Source: Clostridiales bacterium UBA1728
GTDB lineage: Bacteria; Bacillota; Clostridia; Oscillospirales; Oscillospiraceae
Length of the DNA stretch: 42,650 nucleotides
NCBI GenBank assembly: GCA_002315975.1
Contig: DCIK01000009.1
Coordinates: 1 to 42,650 of the forward strand
Direction: 5' to 3'
Position numbers and translations under genes: made by a program
Notes under the pieces: model-generated
What the model saw: the letters and a program-made list of their open reading frames with translations, nothing else
The model's database searches: none
What the model was told of the DNA's origin: nothing
Shown: positions 30,396-39,433 of the stretch, in pieces
Layout: each line of letters begins with the position of its first letter
Numbering within the stretch: the stretch's first letter is position 1

Positions 30396-31638
30396 TTTCA
30401 GCGTCCGGGGGCGTACCGTCGGTATAGGAGAAGAAAACCTGCAGACTGTCGTAGAGGGCTACGATCCAGGTGCGGAACTCGTGGGCGTATTCCTGCACCA
30501 CCACCATGGAGGCGTTTTTGCCCTCCACAACCCGGTCGGTCTTGCTGAGCAGCTCATTGTAGTAGGCGCGGTGCTCGCCCAGCGCCACATCCCACTGACC
30601 GGCGGCGTTGAAGAGGTAGTGAATGGGCAGGTCCCTGAACTCGTCCTTTTCGATGTTCTGGAGTATGTTGGCCGGGTAGGTGCCGAAGCCGGAGTAAAGT
30701 CCGAAATAGCTGAATACATCCAGACACAGACTCAGCGCCGACTGAAAGCCGATCATGGAGCCCATGGACAGACCCACAAAGGCGAAGTGTTCCCGGGCCC
30801 TGGCGGCACCCTCCAGCGTGGGCTCCGGGGCATAGGTGCTGTAGGTTTCCATGATAAAGGGGAGAATGTCGTTGCGCAGCTCCGTGGCAAAGAGGGAGCC
30901 GTTGAGATACCCGGTGTTCTCCACCTGATCCTTATAGAAGGTGGGGGAGCAGACGATTACCGGCGGGATCAGACCCCGCTCGATCATGTTGTCCAGCACA
31001 TCCCGGGTATAGACCCTGGTCTCCTCATGGTCGTAGAACTGCTCATCGTCCAGCCAGTAGGTCTCCAGACAGTTCATGCCGTGGAGAATCACAATCACAT
31101 CGTACTGCTTTTCGGGATCGTAGCCGTAGGGCAGATAGACGCTCATGCGCTTGTTGTACTTGAGCTCCACGCCGGGTGCTACGCCGAAATATTCCTGGGT
31201 CTCGTAGATCACGTGCTCCACGGTGCCGGCGTGCTCGCACTTCTGCCGCAGCTCCTCGGGTACCTCGTAGTCGGAAAACTCCGGGGCAGCGCCGCAGCGG
31301 GAGCATATGCCGTCGAAGTAGGTGTGGCGGCAGAACTCTCCGCAGCGTGTGCAGAGCAGGGCCTCCGCATCATGGGCGGGATGGGCGCAGACGCTGCCGC
31401 AGCGGGTACAGATGCCGCCCTCCCAGCTCTCATGGGTGCAGACCTCGCCGCAGTCGGCGCAGACTCCGTTCTCCCAGCAAAGATGGGGACAGGGCGTGGG
31501 TGTGGGCTCCGGCGTGGGCGCAGGCGTAACGGGAGCGGGTGTCTCCGTGGGAGCGGGCGTCGCAGCGGGCGTTTGCCGTACCGTGCAGCCGGAGAGCAGG
31601 AGCAAGACCGCCAGAAGCAGACATAGAGTTTTTTTCAT
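30379..31638 (-). CDS. Lipoprotein esterase (alpha/beta hydrolase) with four Cys4 repeats
   Basis: 419 residues. A lipoprotein signal (MKKTLCLLLAVLLLLSGC) puts the lipobox Cys at 18. A Pro/Thr linker (19-48) is followed by four small units at residues 50-117 with the pattern C-x-H-x(5-9)-G-x-C-x-x-C-G, like short zinc knuckles. From about 145 a serine esterase domain of the feruloyl/enterochelin esterase type (CE1-like) follows: YLPYGYDPEKQYDVIVILHG, nucleophile Ser291 in GLSMGS and catalytic His386 in EYAHEF. The protein is anchored outside the cell, so the Cys units work extracellularly. A carbohydrate- or phenolic-ester substrate is likely but unproven. The ribosome site is AAGGAG. Confidence 0.85.
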   Translation of the reverse strand: MKKTLCLLLAVLLLLSGCTVRQTPAATPAPTETPAPVTPAPTPEPTPTPCPHLCWENGVCADCGEVCTHESWEGGICTRCGSVCAHPAHDAEALLCTRCGEFCRHTYFDGICSRCGAAPEFSDYEVPEELRQKCEHAGTVEHVIYETQEYFGVAPGVELKYNKRMSVYLPYGYDPEKQYDVIVILHGMNCLETYWLDDEQFYDHEETRVYTRDVLDNMIERGLIPPVIVCSPTFYKDQVENTGYLNGSLFATELRNDILPFIMETYSTYAPEPTLEGAARAREHFAFVGLSMGSMIGFQSALSLCLDVFSYFGLYSGFGTYPANILQNIEKDEFRDLPIHYLFNAAGQWDVALGEHRAYYNELLSKTDRVVEGKNASMVVVQEYAHEFRTWIVALYDSLQVFFSYTDGTPPDAETPPDA

Positions 31639-31660
31639 GGAGAAGCTCCTTTTATCTTTT

Positions 31661-31794
31661 GTGAGTCAGCGGGGACAGGTTCCCTGACTCACTATACGCG
31701 TATCTCTACAGGGGCGGGTGCGGGGCGGCTCGTCCGGAGGCTGAGCCCTACGGGGGCAGGTGTGGGCGGCTCGTCCGGAGGCCGAGCCCTACGG
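31661..31794. repeat. Family D and family E repeats upstream of the esterase gene
   Basis: 31661-31692 is an inverted copy of the 5551-5582 palindrome (GGGGACAGGTTCCCTGACTC). 31726-31752 and 31768-31794 are tandem direct copies of the family E unit (GGCTCGTCCGGAGG, GCCCTACGGGG). They fill the 184-base gap to the GIY-YIG gene. Confidence 0.7.
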
Positions 31795-31822
31795 GGAGAA
31801 GGAAAGGATCATATAAAAAATT

Positions 31823-32140
31823 CTACCACAGCCCGTCCCCGGACACAAGGGCGGAATCGGGTAAACGGACGCAGGAGGGGGGCTCCGATAGCTCTGCGCC
31901 GGCGATGAGCGCCAGCTTCTCCTCCCGGGTGAGCTGCTTGATGCGATACTCCAGCTGCAATGCCTCGCCCTTGCTCTCGCACTGCCAGACGCACTCCGGG
32001 CGCAGGGGCGGATGGGCGCGGGTGTAGCGGGCGGCCCGGGCACTGCCGGAGAAGTGGGTTCTCATGCGCTTTTCCCAGTCCGCAGCGGTGCCGCAGTAGA
32101 GCGTGTCGTCCCGGCAGCGAAGAAGATACACAAAGTACAC
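31823..32140 (-). CDS. GIY-YIG nuclease superfamily protein (UPF0213/YhbQ-like)
   Basis: 105 residues from a GTG at 32140, with GAGGTGA 8 bases upstream. The GIY-YIG core is visible as FVYLLRCRDDTLYCG followed by DWEKRMRTHFSG and ARYTRAHPP, and EYRIKQLTREEK carries the family Glu and basic helix. It is a single-domain member of the group to which YhbQ belongs, whose cellular function is poorly known. The C-terminus (residues 86-105) is not conserved in the family as I know it. The gene is divergent from the C-S lyase gene. Confidence 0.85.
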   Translation of the reverse strand: MYFVYLLRCRDDTLYCGTAADWEKRMRTHFSGSARAARYTRAHPPLRPECVWQCESKGEALQLEYRIKQLTREEKLALIAGAELSEPPSCVRLPDSALVSGDGLW

Positions 32141-32183
32141 AGAAAATTCACCTCATGTTCAGAATATCACAGCTACTTTCCTC

Positions 32184-32212
32184 TTGCAAGTGAAAGAGAA
32201 ATCGTGTACAAT
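32184..32212 (+). promoter_or_regulatory. Promoter of the MalY/PatB-like gene
   Basis: TTGCAA (32184-32189) and TACAAT (32207-32212) are 17 bases apart, 36 bases before the start codon. Confidence 0.7.
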
Positions 32213-32248
32213 ATTACCATAAATTATTGCAGAAAAGAGGACGCTCTT

Positions 32249-33445
32249 ATGGAATTTGATTTCACTACGCTCATTGACCGCTCCGGCACCGGCGCAACTG
32301 CCGCGGAAATTGTGCCCTTCCGGGGTGCGGAAGTCAAAGAAGGCTTCGACAGGATTCCCATGTGGGTTGCCGACATGAGCTTTGCCACCGTCCCCGCCGT
32401 GCAGAAGGCTCTGCACAAGCGCATCGACCATCCCTGCTTCGGCTACTTCATGACCCCTGCTGCCTACTACGACGGCATCATCGACTGGCAGCGCAGGCGC
32501 AACGGCGTGGAGCTGAAGAAGGAGTATATCCATTACCAGAACGGCGTTCTGGGCGGCGTGGTCTCCGCGCTGCAGGCCTTCACCGCGCCCGGCGAGTCCA
32601 TTCTGGTACATTCCCCCACCTATATCGGCTTCACCGGCATCCTCACCAACAACGGCCGCAACATCGTCCACTCCCAGCTGGTGCAGGACGAGGAGGGCGT
32701 GTGGCGCATGGACTTTGAGGACATGGAGCAGAAGTTCCGGGATCAGCACATTCACTTCATGGTGTTCTGCTCTCCCCATAACCCCTGCGGCCGCGTCTGG
32801 GAACGCTGGGAGCTGGAGAAGGCCTATGAGCTCTTCAAAAAGTACGATGTCGTTGTGGTCTCTGATGAGATCTGGTCGGACATCATCCTCCCCGGCCACA
32901 AGCACATCCCCTCCGGCTCCATCTCCGAGGACGCCATGAGCCGCACTGTCTCCCTCTACGCCCTCTCCAAGACCTTCAATCTGGCCGGTCTGGTGGGCTC
33001 CTACTCCGTCATCTATGACAGCTACCTCCGGGACCGCGTGATGAAGCAGGCGGGACTGAGCCACTACAACGATGCCAATGTCCTCTCCGTGGAAGCGCTG
33101 GTGGGTGCCTACTGCGACGAGGGAGAGCGCTGGGTGGATGAGCTCTGCACCGTGATCAACAACAATGTGGAGCTGGCCTGCAGCTTCTTCACCGAGAAGG
33201 TCAGGGGCGTAAAGCTGGCCAGGCCTCAGGGCACCTATATGCTGTATCTGGACTGCGAGGACTGGTGCACGCAGAACGGCAAGACCATCGAGGAGCTGCA
33301 GCTGCTGGGCGTCAGCGTGGGTGTCATCTGGCAGGATGGCCGTCCCTTCAACCGTCCCTATGCCATCCGCCTGAATCTGGCTCTCCCCACCGCAAGGCTG
33401 CAGGAGGCGCTGGATCGGCTGGACAAGTACGTTTTCAACGCATAA
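32249..33445 (+). CDS. MalY/PatB-family aminotransferase class I (C-S beta-lyase)
   Basis: 398 residues from the ATG at 32249 (AGAGG upstream); the longer frame to 32012 overlaps the divergent GIY-YIG gene. PLP enzyme of fold type I. Family marks are the N-terminal IPMWVADMSF, HSPTYIGF, CSPHNPCGRVW, VVSDEIWSDI, and the PLP lysine at Lys241 in ALSKTFNLAG. The late RLNLALP holds the carboxylate Arg. MalY/PatB proteins cleave cystathionine or other cysteine conjugates to thiol, pyruvate and ammonia. The physiological substrate here is unknown. It is followed by the secondary alcohol dehydrogenase gene on the same strand. Confidence 0.9.
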   Translation: MEFDFTTLIDRSGTGATAAEIVPFRGAEVKEGFDRIPMWVADMSFATVPAVQKALHKRIDHPCFGYFMTPAAYYDGIIDWQRRRNGVELKKEYIHYQNGVLGGVVSALQAFTAPGESILVHSPTYIGFTGILTNNGRNIVHSQLVQDEEGVWRMDFEDMEQKFRDQHIHFMVFCSPHNPCGRVWERWELEKAYELFKKYDVVVVSDEIWSDIILPGHKHIPSGSISEDAMSRTVSLYALSKTFNLAGLVGSYSVIYDSYLRDRVMKQAGLSHYNDANVLSVEALVGAYCDEGERWVDELCTVINNNVELACSFFTEKVRGVKLARPQGTYMLYLDCEDWCTQNGKTIEELQLLGVSVGVIWQDGRPFNRPYAIRLNLALPTARLQEALDRLDKYVFNA

Positions 33446-33487
33446 GCGTTTCGCTCTGCGCCTCCTGCGGGAGCGAACTCTGCGAGG
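33446..33487 (+). repeat. Minimal family A repeat after the C-S lyase stop
   Basis: Only the stop-proximal segment (GCGTTTCGCTCTGCGC), a CTCCTGCGGGAG hairpin and the terminal box CTCTGCGAGG remain. Orientation relative to transcription is the same as in the other copies. Confidence 0.6.
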
Positions 33488-33568
33488 CAAGCGGAATAGA
33501 ACGATTTCACTTTGTTTATACTGAGAGAAGAATATCCCCGAAGACAATCTCGAAAGGAGCAAGTACAC

Positions 33569-34627
33569 ATGAAAGCATTTGCCATGTTAGGTCTTAATCG
33601 GGTGGGCTGGATCGAGAAGGATCGCCCTGCCTGCGGCCCGCTGGACGCCATTGTCCGTCCTCTGGCCGTATCTCCCTGCACCAGCGATGTGCACACCGTC
33701 TATGAAGGCGCCATCGGCGATCGCCACGACATGATCCTCGGCCATGAGGCCGTGGGCGAAGTGGTGGAGGTCGGCTCTCTGGTCAAGGACTTCAAGGTGG
33801 GCGACAAGGTCATCGTCTCCGCCATCACCCCCGACTGGGGCGACATTAACTCCCAGCGGGGCTTCCCCATGCACTCCACCGGTATGCTGGCCGGCTGGAA
33901 GTTCTCCAACTTCAAGGACGGCGTGTTCGCCGAGTTCTTCCACGTGAACGAGGCTGACGCCAATCTGGCGCTGCTGCCCGAGGGCATGGACCCCGGCGTG
34001 GCCACCATGGTCTGCGACATGATGCCCACGGGCTTCCACGCCGTGGAGCTGGCCGATGTGCAGTTTGGCGATGACGTGGCGGTTGTGGGCATCGGCCCTG
34101 TGGGTCTCATGGCCACCGCCGGCGCTGCCCTTCGCGGCGCTGCCAACATCTTCTGCGTGGGCACCCGCCAGAAGTGCAAGGATGTGGCCAAAGAGTACGG
34201 CGCCACCGACTTCATCAACTACAAGAACGGCCCCATCGATCAGCAGATTCTGGAGCTCACCGGCGGCAAGGGCGTGGATAAGGTGCTCATCTGCGGCGGC
34301 GACAATAACACCTTCGCCCAGGCCATCACCATGCTCAAGCCCGGCGGCATCATCGGCTCCGTGAACTATCTCGGCAGCGGCGATACCATCAGCATTCCCC
34401 GGGTGGAGTGGGGCTGCGGTATGTCCCATAAGCAGATCCGCTGCGGCCTGATGCCCGGCGGCCGTCTCCGCAGCGAGAAGCTGGCGGCCATGATCACCGC
34501 CGGCCGCGTGGACCCCTCCCTGATGCTGACCCACAAGTATCAGGGCTTCGACCACATGGAGGAGGCGCTGCTGATGATGCGCAGCAAGACCCCCGACCTC
34601 ATCAAGCCCGTGGTGTATATCGACTAA
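33569..34627 (+). CDS. Zinc-dependent secondary alcohol dehydrogenase, NADP-type
   Basis: 352 residues, exactly the length of Thermoanaerobacter brockii ADH, which it follows closely. Zinc ligands are at the same numbers: Cys37 (SPCTSD), His59 and Glu60 (LGHEAVG), and Asp150 (VCDMM). The NADP phosphate-binding triplet Gly198-Thr199-Arg200 matches Gly-Ser-Arg of the brockii enzyme, so NADP preference is likely. The glycine motif is GIGPVG. Such enzymes reduce ketones such as acetone to secondary alcohols, or the reverse. The start has AAAGGAG 9 bases upstream. A family A fragment lies in the 123-base gap before it. Confidence 0.93.
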   Translation: MKAFAMLGLNRVGWIEKDRPACGPLDAIVRPLAVSPCTSDVHTVYEGAIGDRHDMILGHEAVGEVVEVGSLVKDFKVGDKVIVSAITPDWGDINSQRGFPMHSTGMLAGWKFSNFKDGVFAEFFHVNEADANLALLPEGMDPGVATMVCDMMPTGFHAVELADVQFGDDVAVVGIGPVGLMATAGAALRGAANIFCVGTRQKCKDVAKEYGATDFINYKNGPIDQQILELTGGKGVDKVLICGGDNNTFAQAITMLKPGGIIGSVNYLGSGDTISIPRVEWGCGMSHKQIRCGLMPGGRLRSEKLAAMITAGRVDPSLMLTHKYQGFDHMEEALLMMRSKTPDLIKPVVYID

Positions 34628-34644
34628 ACCGCTCACCCTTTTCC

Positions 34645-34705
34645 CGGCTCCCCTGTTGCGAAGCAATGGGGGAGCTGTCGCGTAGCGACGGTGGGGGTGA
34701 GCCTG
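34645..34705. repeat. Family B palindromic unit
   Basis: CGGCTCCCCTGTTGCGAAGC and AATGGGGGAGCTGTCGCGTA match the 25703-25762 unit closely; the second half (GCGACGGTGGGGG) is diverged. Confidence 0.65.
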
Positions 34706-34754
34706 ATGATTCCCCCTCTCCCCGGTGCGCGCAGAAGGTGAATTGTGCGTGACA

Positions 34755-34821
34755 AAAGGGACTGTGTGAATATACGAAAGCACGCATTTGTGCAAATCGT
34801 CAATTTTCACACAGTCCCTTT
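34755..34821. terminator. Family C bidirectional terminator between convergent genes
   Basis: AAAGGGACTGTGTGAA (34755-34770) and TTCACACAGTCCCTTT (34806-34821) are perfectly complementary over 16 bp. A/T runs flank both ends and GCACGCA/TTTGTGC sits inside. It separates the alcohol dehydrogenase gene from rubredoxin. Confidence 0.85.
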
Positions 34822-34844
34822 TTCATTTGATGCGGGGTTTGGCC

Positions 34845-34997
34845 TTATTCCTCGGTGAAGGAGTCCTTGTCGATGCCGCAGACGGGGCAGACCCAATCTT
34901 CGGGCAGATCTTCAAAGGCAGTGCCGGGGGCGATGCCGTTATCGGGATCACCCACAGCGGGATCGTACTCGTAACCACAGGGGCAGACATACTTCAT
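34845..34997 (-). CDS. Rubredoxin with a CxC first knuckle
   Basis: 50 residues. Rubredoxins carry single electrons through an Fe(Cys)4 centre, here probably to the flavodiiron protein encoded just upstream. The second knuckle is standard (WVCPVCG), and EYDPAVGDPDNGIAPGTAFEDLPEDW is the classic middle, quoted here only as DPDNGI and FEDLPEDW. The first knuckle, however, reads MKYVCPCGYEYDP: Cys5-Pro-Cys7 instead of Cys-x-x-Cys. The start has AGGAGG upstream. It lies 144 bases after the flavodiiron gene, so they are probably cotranscribed. Confidence 0.9.
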   Translation of the reverse strand: MKYVCPCGYEYDPAVGDPDNGIAPGTAFEDLPEDWVCPVCGIDKDSFTEE

Positions 34998-35040
34998 GAT
35001 AAGTTCCTCCTATAATAAAAATGTTGGAAACAATAGAAAG

Positions 35041-35143
35041 CCTCGCAGAGTTCGCAGCATGGCTGCGAATAGAATGGAATTCCCAGAGGCGCATACTGTT
35101 GATGCGCCCTCGCGCCGACCAGGGCGGCAAAGCCGCCGCGATC
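35041..35143 (-). repeat. Family A repeat, shortened, between the flavodiiron and rubredoxin genes
   Basis: GCGGCGGCTTTGCCGCCCTG, CGCGAGG, GCGCATCAACAGTATGCGCC and the terminal hairpin (TTCGCAGCCATGCTGCGAA) with CTCTGCGAGG are present. The usual stop-proximal hairpin is missing and the repeat starts inside the last codons of the flavodiiron gene. Confidence 0.7.
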
Positions 35144-36929
35144 AGCCGATGGCTTCAAAGTCCGCAGCGCCGTGCTTGCACAGGGGGCAGACGAAGTCTT
35201 CGGGGAGCTTGTCGCCCTCGTAGACATAGCCGCAGACCGTGCAGACATAGCCCTTCTTGCCCGCATCGGGGTTGGGCTTCACATAGTTCTGGTAGTACTC
35301 ATAGGTCATGGTGGCCATTTCGCTGAGCACGCGGCTCTCGGTGACGGAGCAGATGAACATACCGTGGGAGCCTAAATCCATGTACTGCTCCACCTTCAGC
35401 GACAGGCAGGCGTTGATGTACTGGGGCAGAATGGCCAGACCGTTGTCGGTGGTGGTATAGTCCACATCGGCGAACTTATCGGTGTCCCGACCGGAGTGGA
35501 AGCCATAGTGCTCAATGAGCTGGAAGGGGGCATCCACGCTGAGAACATTGATATTCAGCAGCCCGCTCTTCTGAATGAGCTCGTGGGTATAGTTGGCCTT
35601 GGAAATGGAAACGGAAATGAGCTTGGGCTCGCTGGCAATCTGGCTGACGGTGTTCACCACCAGACCGTTGTGCTTCTCGCCGTCCTTGGTGGTGACGATG
35701 TAGAGACCGTAGCCGATGCGGTGGAGGGCCTTCAGGTCGTTCTTGGTGGCGATGTCTGTGTCGCGCTCCATATACTCCCGGCAGAGCTCCTCGGCCATGT
35801 CGCAGAGCTCGGCCTTGTTCTCCTCGGTCATGGCAGACTTAATGCGGATATCGTTCTCCAGCCAGGTGATGTTCTTACTGTCCTCAAAGGCGGCGTGGAT
35901 GACCTTGGCGGCCTGGGGCGCCCAGCTGCCGTTTTCGATCACGCCCAAAGTGCGGTTGCGGTAGCCCCGCTCAGTGAGATGCTCCACGAAGGTACGCATG
36001 AAGGGATAAATGTCGGCATTATAGGTGGTGGTGGCCAGAACCAGCTTGCCGTAGCGGAAGGCATTGGCCACGGCCTCGGCCATGTCGCAGCGAGCCAGAT
36101 CCATAAGTACCACAGCGGGGCAGTCCCGCTTTTTCAGTTCCTCGGCCAGAAGCTCGGCGGCCCTGCGGGTGTTGCCGTAGACGGAGGTATAGGCGATCAT
36201 CACGCCGGGAGTCTCCACGGCATAGGCAGACCAGATGCTGTAGAGCTCCAGATAGTGGCTCAGATCACCGCTGAGGACGGGGCCGTGGAGGGGGCAGATG
36301 GTCTCGATCTCCAGCGCGGCGGCCTTCTTCAGCACATTCTGCACCTGCTGACCGTACTTGCCCACAATGCCGATGTAGTAGCGGCGGGCCTCATCGTCCC
36401 ACTCCTCCTCCACATCCAGAGCGCCGAATTTGCCGAAGGCGTCTGCGGAGAAGAGAGTTTTGGTGGGCGCGTCATAGGTGATCATGACCTCGGGCCAGTG
36501 CACCATGGGGGCAAAGACAAAGTGCAGCTCGTGGCTGCCCAGAGAGAGCACATCGCCCTCCTTGACAATCACGGTCTCCATGCCGGGAAGCTCCCCGAAG
36601 AACTGGTGGATAATGTTCAGGGTCTTGGCGTTGCAGACCACCTTCGCTGCGGGATAGGCCTGCAGGAAGGCGGCAATATTGGCGGAGTGGTCGGGCTCCA
36701 TGTGCTGCACGATGAGGTAGTCCGGCTTGCGGCCGTTCAGCGCCAGCGCCAGATTGCCCAACCACTCGCTGCCGAAGCGGGCATCCACCGTGTCGAACAC
36801 GGCCACCTGCTCATCGAGAATCAGATAGGAGTTATAGGCCATACCGTTGGGCACGATATACTGACCCTCAAAGAGATCGATCTGGTGGTCATTCACACCG
36901 ATATATCGGATATCCTTGGGTAGCTGCAT
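35142..36929 (-). CDS. Four-domain flavodiiron protein (lactamase-flavodoxin-flavin reductase-rubredoxin)
   Basis: 595 residues from the ATG at 36929 (GGAGGA upstream); the longer frame to 36995 covers the promoter. Residues 1-250: metallo-beta-lactamase-like diiron domain with HMEPDH (His76, Glu78, Asp80, His81). Residues about 252-395: flavodoxin (YTSVYGNTRRAAE). Residues about 410-545: flavin reductase-like FMN domain (GLYIVTTKDGEKHNGLVVNT begins it). Residues 550-595: rubredoxin (YVCTVCGYVYEGDKLPEDFV, then CPLC). Flavodiiron proteins reduce O2 to water or NO to N2O, protecting anaerobes. The fused modules should pass electrons internally, and the free rubredoxin downstream may be an alternative donor. 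Confidence 0.93.
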   Translation of the reverse strand: MQLPKDIRYIGVNDHQIDLFEGQYIVPNGMAYNSYLILDEQVAVFDTVDARFGSEWLGNLALALNGRKPDYLIVQHMEPDHSANIAAFLQAYPAAKVVCNAKTLNIIHQFFGELPGMETVIVKEGDVLSLGSHELHFVFAPMVHWPEVMITYDAPTKTLFSADAFGKFGALDVEEEWDDEARRYYIGIVGKYGQQVQNVLKKAAALEIETICPLHGPVLSGDLSHYLELYSIWSAYAVETPGVMIAYTSVYGNTRRAAELLAEELKKRDCPAVVLMDLARCDMAEAVANAFRYGKLVLATTTYNADIYPFMRTFVEHLTERGYRNRTLGVIENGSWAPQAAKVIHAAFEDSKNITWLENDIRIKSAMTEENKAELCDMAEELCREYMERDTDIATKNDLKALHRIGYGLYIVTTKDGEKHNGLVVNTVSQIASEPKLISVSISKANYTHELIQKSGLLNINVLSVDAPFQLIEHYGFHSGRDTDKFADVDYTTTDNGLAILPQYINACLSLKVEQYMDLGSHGMFICSVTESRVLSEMATMTYEYYQNYVKPNPDAGKKGYVCTVCGYVYEGDKLPEDFVCPLCKHGAADFEAIG

Positions 36930-36965
36930 AAAAAATTCCTCCAACAAAGTGATGTTATTAAAGCT

Positions 36966-36994
36966 ATTATACAGCAAAAGGTACGGCTTGTCCA
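36966..36994 (-). promoter_or_regulatory. Promoter of the flavodiiron protein gene
   Basis: On the minus strand TGGACA (36989-36994) and consensus TATAAT (36966-36971) are 17 bases apart. The -35 box lies in the loop of the upstream gene's terminator hairpin. Confidence 0.75.
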
Positions 36995-37012
36995 TAGACA
37001 GCCGTACCTTTT
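36976..37012 (-). terminator. Terminator of glutamine synthetase III gene
   Basis: A perfect 13-bp stem (36976-36988/37000-37012, AAAAGGTACGGCT and its complement) with an 11-base loop, ending in TTTT on the minus strand, 46 bases after the stop at 37058. Confidence 0.8.
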
Positions 37013-37057
37013 AGCAATAAAATTGAGAATAATTCTTAAAATATTCGTGCCTTCCTT

Positions 37058-39139
<2,082 letters not shown>

Positions 39140-39177
39140 AGAAGTCACCTTCTCCCGAAAAATCGAATAACAGGAAA

Positions 39178-39206
39178 ATTTTACAGTTTACTCCGCTGAA
39201 TGTCAA
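39178..39206 (-). promoter_or_regulatory. Promoter of glnN
   Basis: On the minus strand TTGACA (39201-39206) and TAAAAT (39178-39183) are 17 bases apart, 38 bases before the start codon. Confidence 0.75.
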
Positions 39207-39268
39207 GGATTTTCTGATGTAGAGCAAAGTGGGATGAACAGAATCACCACGATCAACGGAAGTCCCAA

Positions 39269-39396
39269 TGGCTCCCTCTGTGAGGGAGCTGCCCCAGTGC
39301 GCACACTGGGGCTGAGGGAGAGAGTCCTTTGAGCTGCAGCATAGACGATCCCTCCCTCAGTCGCTTCGCGACAGCTCCCTCATCTGAGGGAGCCAA
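39269..39396. repeat. MITE-like pair of family B units (inverse of the 14557-14692 copy)
   Basis: Two facing family B units with a spacer GAGAGAGTCCTTTGAGCTGC and AGCATAGACGATCC. Read on the minus strand it matches the core of the 14522-14727 element, spacer included. The outer 19-base arms of that element are not clearly present here. It lies between the glnN promoter and the DUF3810-like gene. Confidence 0.75.
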
Positions 39397-39433
39397 GAAA
39401 GGGGCTTTCACAACTCCGTTTTGCAATCGAGAG

